Below, one piece after another: positions 1 to 8,306 of a stretch of 64,000 nt of DNA (positions are counted from its first letter, which is position 1; each line of letters opens with the position of its first letter). The position numbers and the translations under genes are program-made. A model generated the notes under the pieces. It saw nothing but the letters and a program-made list of their open reading frames with translations, ran no database searches and was not told where the DNA came from. The DNA is taken from the NCBI GenBank assembly GCA_946480785.1, contig CAMLLD010000022.1:1-64000 (forward strand), in the 5' to 3' direction. The stretch comes from an uncultured Blastocatellia bacterium (GTDB lineage: Bacteria > Acidobacteriota > Blastocatellia > Pyrinomonadales > Pyrinomonadaceae).

Positions 1-235
1 CTGTTCGTGAGTCTAGCACTCACGAATGGAGGCGCTGCTTCATAACATCAGGGTTCATACCCTGGGAATCCTAAAACAACACGCGTGCAAACGCTGAAAG
101 CGTTGGCGAACCCCGTTCCAGATCTTAGCCAACGCTTTCAGCGTTTGCCGCATTTCTTTTGGGCCTTGACCCAGGGTGTCGCTACGCTCCGCCCTGGGCT
201 GGCATTAGCTAACGCCTTCGGCGTTGCAATCTGTG
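1..235. repeat. Cluster of extragenic palindromes
   Basis: This gene-free stretch is a series of inverted repeats. Positions 4-12 pair with 18-26. A perfect 21-bp inverted repeat pairs 87-107 with 128-148, and each of its arms contains the smaller palindrome AACGCTGAAAGCGTT. CCCAGGG at 170-176 pairs with CCCTGGG at 192-198. A related small palindrome, AACGCCTTCGGCGTT, lies at 211-225. The recurrence of an AACGC-(Y/R)-GCGTT unit suggests a REP-like dispersed family. I see no coding potential. Whether the family occurs genome-wide cannot be judged from this window. Confidence 0.7.
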
Positions 236-256
236 CAAAGCAGGTTCGGGGTTCAG

Positions 257-284
257 GTTTTTAAGTTTCGGTTTTTAAGTTTCG
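257..284. repeat. Tandem duplication of a 14-bp unit
   Basis: The 14-mer gtttttaagtttcg occurs twice in direct succession (257-270 and 271-284), immediately upstream of the proposed promoter at 288-316. It may be a simple slippage duplication or a regulatory repeat. Confidence 0.8.
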
Positions 285-287
285 ATC

Positions 288-316
288 TTGTCCTCGCGGC
301 GCGCTTCGGTTAGATT
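288..316 (+). promoter_or_regulatory. Putative sigma-70 promoter of the TerY-P-like unit
   Basis: TTGTCC (288-293) and TAGATT (311-316) are separated by 17 bp and lie about 60 bp upstream of the first gene, which starts at 376. Nothing upstream on this strand could supply read-through. Housekeeping-type hexamers are assumed to apply in this phylum. Confidence 0.5.
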
Positions 317-375
317 CTCAAGCACTGCGACTCGCCTCGCATCTTTGACTCACCATCCGTTGAAGGAAGGTCCTC

Positions 376-1281
376 ATGCCCAATGCTTACTGCGTACAGT
401 GCGGAGCGGTTAATCAAATCGGAGACAACGATTGTGTCGGCTGTGGCTCGTACCTCGCCACTCAACCGACCTACGCCGCCGCTCAGCCAACCTATGCCAC
501 ATCCGCCTCAAGCCAATGGACGGTCGGTGATCCTCACGAATGGCAACCTTTCAGCGACCCGAACAGGCCGCTCCCGGACATCGAGCCCTTCACTGTCGGT
601 CACGTGCTGTCCTTAACCCTGCGATTCTTCACGATTCACCTGTGGCTGATCGTGAAGATGGTGTTCATCGTCGTAGCGCCTTTCGAGATCTTCAAAGCGA
701 TGAGCCTCCTCCACGCCCCACAGGACTGGCAAACAATCGCAATCACGACGGTCCTCAGCGGACTGTGTAACGTCCTGATCGCGCCCGCGCTCGTCTACGC
801 GCTCATGAAGGTTCTGGAAACCGGCGCCGCACCCGGCGTCAACGAGTCCTTTCGCTGGGGCTTGACGAAAATCGGGCGACTCGGTATCTGCGCCGCGATT
901 TCGGGAGCGATTCAGCTCGTGGGTTACGCGTTATGCCTCGTACCGGGTATCATCGTGGGCCTGACGCTGGTGTTGGTGTATCCAGTGGCGATTCTGGAGC
1001 GAGGATCGCTCGGCGAGGTTTTCAGCCGCAGTATCGAACTCACTCGAGGATATCGATGGGAAATTTTCGGAGCGTGCGTCGTTTTGTGGTTGTTGACCTT
1101 GACAGTGAGCATGCCCGCGAGTTTCCTGACCAAGAATCTCGACTCCATGCCGCTGGTTGTATTACTGGCTGTAGCAACAGACATCGCCAACCAATTGTTT
1201 ACAGTGTCGTCGCTGATGATGTACTTGACTCTTTTACGAACTCCCCGTCCCGGAAATTCAATGCTGAACCTGACGAATTAA
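376..1281 (+). CDS. Zinc-ribbon integral membrane protein
   Basis: This 301-residue protein opens with a zinc ribbon (CVQC followed by CVGC, residues about 6-24) and a low-complexity Ala/Thr/Pro linker. About five hydrophobic segments follow between residues 75 and 290, resembling the glycerophosphodiester-phosphodiesterase-type membrane domain seen in many uncharacterised bacterial proteins. The start is supported by a GGAAGG Shine-Dalgarno just upstream. It is the first gene of a tight unit: the VWA gene begins 6 bp after its stop. Its role is unknown. As the only multi-spanning protein besides the two-pass kinase, it could anchor a signalling complex at the membrane. Confidence 0.85.
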   Translation: MPNAYCVQCGAVNQIGDNDCVGCGSYLATQPTYAAAQPTYATSASSQWTVGDPHEWQPFSDPNRPLPDIEPFTVGHVLSLTLRFFTIHLWLIVKMVFIVVAPFEIFKAMSLLHAPQDWQTIAITTVLSGLCNVLIAPALVYALMKVLETGAAPGVNESFRWGLTKIGRLGICAAISGAIQLVGYALCLVPGIIVGLTLVLVYPVAILERGSLGEVFSRSIELTRGYRWEIFGACVVLWLLTLTVSMPASFLTKNLDSMPLVVLLAVATDIANQLFTVSSLMMYLTLLRTPRPGNSMLNLTN

Positions 1282-1287
1282 CGCTCA

Positions 1288-2160
1288 ATGTATTCCGCCC
1301 AGATCACTCGCGCTAATCCGACGTGTATTGTCCTGCTGATCGATCAGTCAGCGTCGATGTCCGATCCTTTCAGCGGCGACTCGGCCCGCAAGAAATCCGA
1401 GGTCGTCGCCGAGGTCGTCAATCACACGCTGCACGATCTCGTCATTCGCTGCACGAAGACCGAAGAGGTCCGCAACTACTATCACATCGCGGTGCTCGGT
1501 TACGGACGCCAGGTGTGGACCGGGTTCGGTGGTCCATTGATGTCACGCGAAGTCGTGCCCATCTCCGACGTTGCCGATCATCCGTTGCAGATCAAGAACA
1601 GCTACAAACGCGTCTCCGACGGCGCGGCCGGCTGGGTCGAGATCCCGGTGCGTTATCCGGTCTGGATTCATCCGACCGCCGACGGCAAGACGCCGATGTG
1701 CGAGGCGCTCACGCGCGTGAAGCAGCTTCTCGAACGCTGGCTCACCGCGCACCCGAAAGGTTTTCCCCCAACGGTTCTGCACCTGACCGACGGTGAATCG
1801 AGCGACGGCGAGCCCAACGAAATCGGACGCGAGATTATGTCGCTCGGCACCGACGACGGCAACGTGCTGCTCTTCAATTGCCACATCTCCTCGCGGCGCG
1901 CAGCGAAAGTCGAATACCCCGCCGACGAACGCTTGTTGCCCGACGGATTCGCGCGCACGTTGTTCGAGATCTCGAGCCCGTTGCCGAGCAGCTTCATGGC
2001 CGCGGCCGCGCAGCTCGGCGTTCAAACCGTCGGCGGCTCGCGCGGATTTGTTTTCAACGGCGACCCGTCTTCGATCGTACAGTTCTATGAAATCGGCACC
2101 AGCCTCACCGGCATGACGCCGTACCGCTGGATGGGTGACGAGATAACGGAGCCTGAATGA
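1288..2160 (+). CDS. VWA domain protein, TerY-like
   Basis: This is a von Willebrand factor A domain protein of 290 residues. The MIDAS signature D19-x-S21-x-S23 follows a hydrophobic first strand. The later MIDAS threonine (in GKTPM) and aspartate (in LTDGES) are also recognisable, so metal binding looks intact. There is no signal peptide or membrane segment, so it is probably cytoplasmic. It overlaps the following PP2C gene by 4 bp (ATGA), which implies translational coupling. A VWA protein next to a PP2C phosphatase and a kinase matches the TerY-P triad described around tellurite-resistance (ter) genes. No terB, terC, terD or terZ gene is in this window. Confidence 0.88.
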   Translation: MYSAQITRANPTCIVLLIDQSASMSDPFSGDSARKKSEVVAEVVNHTLHDLVIRCTKTEEVRNYYHIAVLGYGRQVWTGFGGPLMSREVVPISDVADHPLQIKNSYKRVSDGAAGWVEIPVRYPVWIHPTADGKTPMCEALTRVKQLLERWLTAHPKGFPPTVLHLTDGESSDGEPNEIGREIMSLGTDDGNVLLFNCHISSRRAAKVEYPADERLLPDGFARTLFEISSPLPSSFMAAAAQLGVQTVGGSRGFVFNGDPSSIVQFYEIGTSLTGMTPYRWMGDEITEPE

Positions 2161-2921
2161 GTTCGGCCAGACAAAGCGCGATTTGGGAACTGCGCACGCA
2201 GCAGGTGCTGTTGCCCAAGTGTGGCTTTGAAGTGTCAGAGTGTGAAGACTCGATCGGCAGCGACGAGCAGAACTGCCGTTTCGCAGTGGCCGACGGCGCG
2301 ACCGAAGCTTTTGATGCGCGCAACTGGGCACAACGGCTCGCGACCAACTGGGTGCGCAGTAACACAGATCTCACGCCCGAAGCATTCAACGAGTGGGTCG
2401 CAAGCGAAGGCCTCGAACTTCACTCTTGCTGGAAACAACTGAAGCTCTCGTGGTACGCGGAAGAGAAAGCGCGAACGGGATCGTTCGCTGCGTTCGTCGG
2501 CGTCGAACTGGATCTGCGAAGCGAGACGCCCGCGTGGAAAGCGATCGCGCTCGGCGACGCTTGCCTGCTGCACTGCCGGAACGGTGCGCTCATCAAGAGT
2601 CTGCCAGTAACAAACTCCGCCAGCTTCAACAGTGCGCCGATCCTCGTCGCTTCCGATCCGTCAATTTACAAAAGCAACGAGCAGTCGCTCGTGATCGAAT
2701 CGGGTAGTTGCGAAGATAACGACGTGCTTTTTCTAGTCTCAGACGCAGCCGCCACGTGGTATCTCGAACGTTTCGAACAAAATAACTTTGCCGACGTGTT
2801 TCTGAATCACGACAGCGAAGCGGCCGGCGAATTCTTTGAGAATGAGCGCCGCGCTGGCAGAATAAGAAACGATGACATCGCCGTGATGCGTCTCGAAATT
2901 CAGCAACGGAGTAACAGTTAG
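2157..2921 (+). CDS. PP2C-family serine/threonine phosphatase
   Basis: This 254-residue protein has a divergent PP2C fold. VADGAT with D46 takes the place of the usual DGMGG metal-binding motif. A later SDAAA replaces the common SDGL or SDGV, and a C-terminal NDDIAVM corresponds to the DN(V/I)(S/T)V aspartate. The metal-binding aspartates therefore seem retained although the surrounding motifs have drifted. It overlaps the VWA gene by 4 bp and the kinase start by 1 bp. The presumed role is to reverse phosphorylation by the adjacent kinase, possibly on the VWA protein. That role comes from family context, not from anything visible in the sequence. Confidence 0.85.
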   Translation: MSSARQSAIWELRTQQVLLPKCGFEVSECEDSIGSDEQNCRFAVADGATEAFDARNWAQRLATNWVRSNTDLTPEAFNEWVASEGLELHSCWKQLKLSWYAEEKARTGSFAAFVGVELDLRSETPAWKAIALGDACLLHCRNGALIKSLPVTNSASFNSAPILVASDPSIYKSNEQSLVIESGSCEDNDVLFLVSDAAATWYLERFEQNNFADVFLNHDSEAAGEFFENERRAGRIRNDDIAVMRLEIQQRSNS

Positions 2922-4576
2922 TGCTCGCCTCGCCGACCGAACAACTCCCGCGATACTGGCCCTCGGCCAGGCACTTCACTGAAGTCATTCAGTGCCCTTC
3001 GGTCTGCTTCTCGCATCCTGTTTTGCGCAAAACGCTGCCGGCCGTCGATCGGCTCGGCATGCCGATCGTCACCTCGGGCCAGTTCGCTTACGTCTACAAA
3101 CTGAAGTCGATGAATGGCGACGGTGACTACGCGGTGCGCTGTTTTCGCGGCTATCTCGGCGACCGCGACCAGCGTTACCGCGCGATTCAGGACCACGTGC
3201 TCGCGTCGCCCGTGCCGTATCTCTCGCCGTTCAGTTACGCGTCGGAAGGCATACTCGTCGGCGGGACGCGCTTTCCGATCCTCTTCATGCAGTGGATCGA
3301 TGGGCCAACGCTCGATCTTTACGTCAGCGAGATGCTCAACCGCCGCGACGTGTTGCTGCATCTCGCGGATGAATGGTTGCGCGTGGTGGTTGCGTTTCAG
3401 GAGTCAGGACTTGCGCACGGCGATCTACAACACGGAAACGTGATCGTCGAACACGGCCAACTGCGGCTGATCGATCACGACGGCATCTTCGTGCCCGCGA
3501 TGAAAGATTGGCCGGCCTGCGAAGTGGGCCATCAGCATTATCAACATCCGCAACGCACGGCGGAGCAGTTTGATGCGAGTCTCGATAACTTTTCGTCGCT
3601 GGTAATCTACCTTTCGTTGTTGGCGCTCGCCGAGCGACCGAGTCTCTGGCAGGAGTATCACGACGAGAACCTGCTGTTCACGAAAGCAGACTTCCTCGAT
3701 CCGTCGTCATCGACGCTCTTTGCGAAGGTCAGAGAAATCGGAACGGAGCAATCACGTTTGGCGGAGGTACTGGGGAAAGCCGCTGTTGGACCACCACATG
3801 CGGTTCCACGTCTCGCGGAGCTCGTGCAAGCGCCGTCGCGTTTGCCGTCGTGGATGACGGGGCCTGTCGATCTCGAAGGCACGACGAAGACACGCGAAGT
3901 AATTAGAACAGCTGCGCTCGCCGATAATCGTAGCGCTCGCTGGATGCCGTGGCAGGAGAAAGAGAAACAACGGGCTACGCCGACCGTGCCGTCTTCAGAC
4001 TCGGTGCAAACGATCTTCGGCCCCGGCATCCCGCCTCGTGCCGTTGTTCCTCGCAATCCCGACGCGATTGGCCGTAACTCGCTCCACTTTGCGAAGGAAT
4101 TTTTCCGCGGTCATTTTTTCTGGTGGTACTGGGGCGTTTACGTCTTGTTTCAGTTTGGCGGGTTGGGAGCAGGGTTGAGTCTGCTGGCGGCGGTGCTGTG
4201 CGTAACGATCGCGTGTTTGACGTACGGTCTGTTTCGCGCGCTCGAGGAGTCGCGCGCGGGGTATCGATTGAAGGCGGCTCAATCTGGGGCCGGAGCGTTG
4301 CCGCCGATTGCTCCGCGTCCCGTCTCAGTGAAAACAGCCACGCCGCTCACGCCAATGCAGCACCAGTCGTTGCAGCAGTCACAACCGCTAACCCCTTCCG
4401 CGGCGGCAATGTCGCCCGAGCCGTTAATCGGCAACCGTGTGCTGGGCATCTATCACCGGCGCGACTGCGATTGGGTGCATCAGATCTCCGCGCCGAATGT
4501 CGTCGGCTTCAAGTCGCAGACCGAAGCCTCATCGCACGGCTACAAGCCTTGTCGCATCTGCTCGCCGGCGAGTTGA
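2921..4576 (+). CDS. Membrane-attached protein kinase with Ada-like zinc domain
   Basis: This 551-residue protein starts at GTG, whose first base is the last base of the PP2C stop. The N-terminal half is kinase-like: a glycine-loop region near 51-60, a catalytic loop HGDLQHGN with D168 and N173, and I184-D185-H-D187-G in place of DFG. The VAIK lysine is replaced by arginine (AVRCF, R73), so catalysis may be unusual. Two hydrophobic segments lie at about 396-441. The last about 44 residues (YHRRDC...WV...GYKPC-x2-C) resemble the Ada N-terminal metal-binding module. The kinase-membrane-Ada-like arrangement is uncommon. The 3' end overlaps the convergent CHAD gene by 37 bp. Confidence 0.85.
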   Translation: MLASPTEQLPRYWPSARHFTEVIQCPSVCFSHPVLRKTLPAVDRLGMPIVTSGQFAYVYKLKSMNGDGDYAVRCFRGYLGDRDQRYRAIQDHVLASPVPYLSPFSYASEGILVGGTRFPILFMQWIDGPTLDLYVSEMLNRRDVLLHLADEWLRVVVAFQESGLAHGDLQHGNVIVEHGQLRLIDHDGIFVPAMKDWPACEVGHQHYQHPQRTAEQFDASLDNFSSLVIYLSLLALAERPSLWQEYHDENLLFTKADFLDPSSSTLFAKVREIGTEQSRLAEVLGKAAVGPPHAVPRLAELVQAPSRLPSWMTGPVDLEGTTKTREVIRTAALADNRSARWMPWQEKEKQRATPTVPSSDSVQTIFGPGIPPRAVVPRNPDAIGRNSLHFAKEFFRGHFFWWYWGVYVLFQFGGLGAGLSLLAAVLCVTIACLTYGLFRALEESRAGYRLKAAQSGAGALPPIAPRPVSVKTATPLTPMQHQSLQQSQPLTPSAAAMSPEPLIGNRVLGIYHRRDCDWVHQISAPNVVGFKSQTEASSHGYKPCRICSPAS

Positions 4577-5574
4577 TTCGCATTACCGTCCGCCTCGATC
4601 ACAGGCATCTCCGGGATTTCGACTTCTTCCTTCGGCGCCACCGCCGCGCGCAACTTGCCGCTTGAATCCTGAGCTTCCCATTCGCACCAACGAGCGAGTG
4701 CGCGGCGCAGATACTTCGTGCGCAGCTTCGTGAAGTAACTCAACAACGACACCAGACCTTTGATCCGTTCGTGTTCGTTTTGCTTGCGCGCGCGCACGAT
4801 CTGTTTGCCGACGCTCGCAAGCCAAACGTCGCAATCGTGAATGTCGCCGAGCGCGGTCTGAATGCGCGCGGCGCGCTGCGCGTGGATGGCGATCGAGCGC
4901 GGCCAGCAGGATTGAAAGAGCTCGATTGCGTAACGCAGCCGCTTCACCGCGATTCGCATATCGTGCAGCGCGTCACTGTCCAGCGGCTTGAACAACGCAT
5001 TGCTCAACTTCTCAAACTCTTTCAGTCGCGCGAGGATGATCTCGCGTGCCATGTCTGCGAACGTCGGTTGCGGTTCGGCTGTTCGTTTGCTCTTTCGTTC
5101 GGGCGAGGTCGCTTCCTCAACGCGCGCGACGAACTCCGTTTGCAGTGCCTGCATTTCCTCCACAGTGATGATCGCTTCCAACTGATTGCGCGTCTCGTCA
5201 CGGGCGGTTTTGCGTGTCTCGATCAATTCTTTGAGCGCGGCGGATGATTCGCGCGGTACTTGCCGCTGTATCTGTTCCAGCCCGAGGATCGCGACGTCGA
5301 GATCGCGCACTTCGCCGAGTGCGGCGGCGAGTTGTCGCAGTTGTTTCAACACTCGCGCGAGACGTCGCTTGCGCACGTAAGGCATGAAGTCGCGCAACGC
5401 GCTACGCAAGCGCCGCGAAGCGACGCGCATCGAGTGGACGCCTTCCGGATCGGACCAGTCCAGCGCCGCGTTGCGCCAGCTCATCAACTCCTCAAACCTC
5501 GTTACGAGGACCAATTTTATGCCTGCGGTCGCAGGCGCGTTGCACTTGATTCGGATTCGTTTCGCTTTGGCCAT
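4540..5574 (-). CDS. CHAD domain protein
   Basis: This 344-residue helical protein belongs to the CHAD family. It carries the characteristic histidine- and arginine-rich repeats (HSMRVASRRLRSALR near the N-terminus and LHDMRIAVKRLRYAIE about midway). The basic HxxRVxxRRLR helices of CHAD proteins are known to bind polyphosphate. It lies 7 bp downstream of the Ppx/GppA gene and is probably translated from the same message. That pairing fits polyphosphate metabolism. No CYTH domain is fused, unlike many CHAD proteins. Its end overlaps the end of the convergent kinase gene. Confidence 0.93.
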   Translation of the reverse strand: MAKAKRIRIKCNAPATAGIKLVLVTRFEELMSWRNAALDWSDPEGVHSMRVASRRLRSALRDFMPYVRKRRLARVLKQLRQLAAALGEVRDLDVAILGLEQIQRQVPRESSAALKELIETRKTARDETRNQLEAIITVEEMQALQTEFVARVEEATSPERKSKRTAEPQPTFADMAREIILARLKEFEKLSNALFKPLDSDALHDMRIAVKRLRYAIELFQSCWPRSIAIHAQRAARIQTALGDIHDCDVWLASVGKQIVRARKQNEHERIKGLVSLLSYFTKLRTKYLRRALARWCEWEAQDSSGKLRAAVAPKEEVEIPEMPVIEADGNANQLAGEQMRQGL

Positions 5575-5581
5575 AGGTTTA

Positions 5582-7150
5582 TTAAGCTCGCTGGGCTTGC
5601 TCGCGGCGAACGCTGAAACTCAGTGTTCGTTTGAACGCCTGTTCGAACAGTTCGCGCTTTCGTTCCGCTTCGAGCAATTCGTTTTCGCAGTCTGCCTCAC
5701 TGCATAACTCTACATGAAAATTCTTAGCGTCGTGACATTTTAGATCGGAGACGCGGCTGTCGTGACTGCGATCCAAAGCATCCGCAAGCCTGACAATGCC
5801 GCCGAGTTTGCAAACGATTTGCCGGTCAGCCACGTTGAGCGCCTCGTACTCGGGATGGCGCTTCTTCGGCAACGAACCGCGATGATACCGCGCGATGTTC
5901 GCGATCACGGCGCGTTCGGCCTCGGAAAAACCGGTGAGTTCGGAATTCGTGACTAGGTAAAGCGTGTGTTTCTGGTGCGAGTCGTGGGCGATGTGATAAC
6001 CGATGTCGTGCAGCAGCGCGCCCGCGAGCATCAGCGTCCGGTGATGCGGCGAGAGTTTTTCCGCCGGGGCGAGACTGTCGAAGATTTTTTCCGCGAGGTT
6101 CGCGACGTGGCGCGCGTGCGTCTCTTCGTAGCCGAAGCGGCGTCCGACCGCGTGCACGCCGCGCAGTTTTTGATCGGCAAACTTCGGACCAGGCGGACGC
6201 GACTCGTCTTCCCACTCGCGCAGACTGTCGATGATCACGCCTTCGCGCAACGCCCAATCGCACGTCCGGATCACGTTGATGCTCAACGCGCGCATCGCGC
6301 CTTCGAGAATCTGTCCGCCCGCGATGATGATCTCCGCTCGTTGCGCGGTGAGTTCGGCGAGCGCGCGGCGGCCCGCGTGGTCCAACGTCGCGAGTTTGGT
6401 GTTCAGCGCGGCGAGTTGACTAAGAGGGATATCGGTTTCCGTCGGCTGTACCGGCTGGTGCTTGCGTTCGTCGTTGGTCTGGGCGAGTTTGCGGAGCGTC
6501 GCGCCGAGCGAGAGTATCGTGCCTGAAGTGCCGGAAGCTTGTTGCCACCTCGCGTCGCGCAGCTCACGGCGCGGACGCTCGAACGCACCGTGGATTTCCG
6601 CCTTGAGATTCTTGAGTTGCTTGGCGCTCGGCGGATCGGAGATCAGATAGCGTTCTGTTAGTCCGACAGCGCCGAGCTTCAGTGAGAACAGCGACAGCGA
6701 CGTGCCGTTGCGAAAGAGCGAGACTTCGGTTGAACCGCCGCCGATGTCGATGTTGATGTTGGTCGCTGCTTTCAACGAGCAACCGTGCGCGGCAGCGAGA
6801 CCGATAAGGCGCGCTTCTTCAATTCCCGAGAGGATCTCGACGCGCAGTCCGGTCTGTCGTTCGACCTCTTTCACGAACTGCGCCGCGTTGTGCGCTTCAC
6901 GTACTGAAGCCGTGGCCACGGTGACGATCGCTTCGGCACGATTCGTTTCGGCAATCGCCTTGTAACGTTGCAGGCAGCCGATCGCGCGATCGATCGCGGA
7001 ACGCGAGAGACGGCCCTTGCGCAAGGTCTCATGGCCCAGGCGGATCACGTCCTTTTCGCGTCTGAGGACCGCGAACGAATCGCTGTCAACCGCATCCGCG
7101 ACCGCGAGTTTGATAGAATTCGAGCCGATGTCTATTGCCGCAAGTTTCAA
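5582..7150 (-). CDS. ppx: Ppx/GppA-type exopolyphosphatase with HD domain
   Basis: This 522-residue protein begins with the ASKHA-fold phosphate loop AAIDIGSNSIKLAVAD and has the second glycine-rich loop DIGGGSTEVSLF. These are typical of exopolyphosphatase/pppGpp phosphohydrolases, which release phosphate from polyphosphate or convert pppGpp to ppGpp. The C-terminal third is HD-type (ALLHDIGYHIAHDSHQ, then LADALDRSHD), as in full-length E. coli Ppx/GppA. It is the first gene of a two-gene unit with the CHAD gene and is divergent from sixA, 52 bp away. Sequence alone does not decide between polyphosphate and pppGpp as substrate. Confidence 0.93.
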   Translation of the reverse strand: MKLAAIDIGSNSIKLAVADAVDSDSFAVLRREKDVIRLGHETLRKGRLSRSAIDRAIGCLQRYKAIAETNRAEAIVTVATASVREAHNAAQFVKEVERQTGLRVEILSGIEEARLIGLAAAHGCSLKAATNINIDIGGGSTEVSLFRNGTSLSLFSLKLGAVGLTERYLISDPPSAKQLKNLKAEIHGAFERPRRELRDARWQQASGTSGTILSLGATLRKLAQTNDERKHQPVQPTETDIPLSQLAALNTKLATLDHAGRRALAELTAQRAEIIIAGGQILEGAMRALSINVIRTCDWALREGVIIDSLREWEDESRPPGPKFADQKLRGVHAVGRRFGYEETHARHVANLAEKIFDSLAPAEKLSPHHRTLMLAGALLHDIGYHIAHDSHQKHTLYLVTNSELTGFSEAERAVIANIARYHRGSLPKKRHPEYEALNVADRQIVCKLGGIVRLADALDRSHDSRVSDLKCHDAKNFHVELCSEADCENELLEAERKRELFEQAFKRTLSFSVRREQAQRA

Positions 7151-7202
7151 TTGCCGGCCACTCTACGCAGGTTGTGTTACAGCAACGTAAACCATAGCTG
7201 AA

Positions 7203-7691
7203 GTGAAAACTTTATTTCTTTTACGTCACGCTAAATCAAGCTGGAAGGACCAGAGTTTACCTGATTTCGAGCGGCCGCTGAATCGCCGCGGCAAACAGGC
7301 TGCGGAACGAATGGGCCGCTATCTGAAGCGCGAGCAGATCGTGCCGGAGATCGTGCTGAGCTCGCCTGCCGTGCGCGCACGCGAGACCATCGAACGCGTG
7401 GCGAAGTTCGCGAAGTGGACGCCTGAGGTTCTTTTCGACCAGCGCATCTACGAAGCCGGCGGCCTGCGTCTGCTCGAGGTGGTTTCGCAGATCGAGAACG
7501 AACGCAAGACCGCTTTGCTCGTGGGCCACAATCCCGGTATTGAAGAGCTCTTGATGTTATTGACGGGAGAATCGAAGCGCGTGCCTACCGGGACCTTCAT
7601 GCAGATCGACTTAAAGACCTCCAAATGGGCCAACGCCGCCGACAAACGAGCGAAGCTCGCCTGGCTCGTAAAACCCCGCAAGCTTGCGTAA
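7203..7691 (+). CDS. sixA: SixA-type phosphohistidine phosphatase
   Basis: This 162-residue histidine phosphatase starts at GTG, giving VKTLFLLRHAKSSW at the N-terminus, with the catalytic RH in LLRHAKSSW and the second histidine in LLVGHNPGIEEL. A short single-domain histidine phosphatase with the RHAK(S/A)SW signature is typical of SixA, which removes phosphate from phosphohistidine on HPt proteins or the PTS protein NPr. It is divergent from ppx and close to CHAD. SixA, CHAD and Ppx genes cluster in other genomes, which suggests a shared phosphate theme. The substrate is not determined. Confidence 0.9.
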   Translation: MKTLFLLRHAKSSWKDQSLPDFERPLNRRGKQAAERMGRYLKREQIVPEIVLSSPAVRARETIERVAKFAKWTPEVLFDQRIYEAGGLRLLEVVSQIENERKTALLVGHNPGIEELLMLLTGESKRVPTGTFMQIDLKTSKWANAADKRAKLAWLVKPRKLA

Positions 7692-7699
7692 TCACTTTA

Positions 7700-8038
7700 T
7701 CAGGTCACAATCGAGAGCCTCTGCACCACGACGCAGTCGCCAGGCTGGATCGTTTCCAGTGCCTTTAGTACTTTCGGCACGAGTAGCTTCAGTTGGGGAT
7801 AGCGACACGGCTTTGCCACGAGGATTATGACAGCAAGGTTGAACTGAGAGAGGTTCTGCTGAAACCGAAGGCGTTGATCGACGCTAATAAGCACGTCGAA
7901 GCCCATCTCAACGGCCGCGCGTAATAATTGACCGTTTTTCAAACCACTCAGACCAGCTTCGGTAACAGTTTGAATGTGATGACTTGGAAAGTCGTTTGTT
8001 AGTCTTTTAGGCGTACATTCGTCAAACAACAGTTGCAT
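7700..8038 (-). CDS. DUF5615 PIN-like toxin
   Basis: This 112-residue protein opens with the DUF5615 signature: a hydrophobic strand, FDE (D6-E7), then the second acidic strand in DVLISVDQRLRFQQNL. The fold is PIN-related, so it is a presumed RNase toxin. It overlaps the DUF433 gene by 17 bp, the standard order for this toxin-antitoxin type, with antitoxin first. The pair looks AT-richer than its neighbours, consistent with recent acquisition, although I did not measure this. Confidence 0.88.
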   Translation of the reverse strand: MQLLFDECTPKRLTNDFPSHHIQTVTEAGLSGLKNGQLLRAAVEMGFDVLISVDQRLRFQQNLSQFNLAVIILVAKPCRYPQLKLLVPKVLKALETIQPGDCVVVQRLSIVT

Positions 8039-8246
8039 AATCTGTGAGGAGTCGCTCTTTCATGAGTTCTAAAACGCCAAGCACCTGTTCGCGAGTCACG
8101 GTCGGAAAATCAGTGAGGAACTCGTCCAAGGTATCGCCGGCTTCAAGGTAATCAAACAGATGCGTGACCGGAACGCGCGTCCCTGTAAAGCAGGGCGCAC
8201 CGCTCATCTTTTCGGGATCCAATTCTATTAATTGAGCACGGTTCAT
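8022..8246 (-). CDS. DUF433 antitoxin
   Basis: This 74-residue DUF433 protein has the family core SGAPCFTGTRVPVTHLFDYLEAGDTLDEFLTDFP split over a short linker, ending in a helical segment. DUF433 is a winged-helix, VapB-like antitoxin family that usually precedes DUF5615 or PIN toxins, as here. I chose ATG 8246, with GGGA upstream, rather than the in-frame ATG at 8267, because the family normally begins just before the LIELDPEK segment. Autoregulation by the complex is expected from the family. No operator was identified. Confidence 0.85.
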   Translation of the reverse strand: MNRAQLIELDPEKMSGAPCFTGTRVPVTHLFDYLEAGDTLDEFLTDFPTVTREQVLGVLELMKERLLTDYATVV

Positions 8247-8306
8247 AATGTCTGTCCCAAATGTCATCTGTAAGTAGCGTCATCATAACAAATGTAACGG
8301 CAAGTG

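Noticed and set aside
4540..4576. Frameshift or truncation explaining the kinase-CHAD overlap
   Set aside because: Both genes have intact family-like C-termini, so the overlap is taken as genuine.
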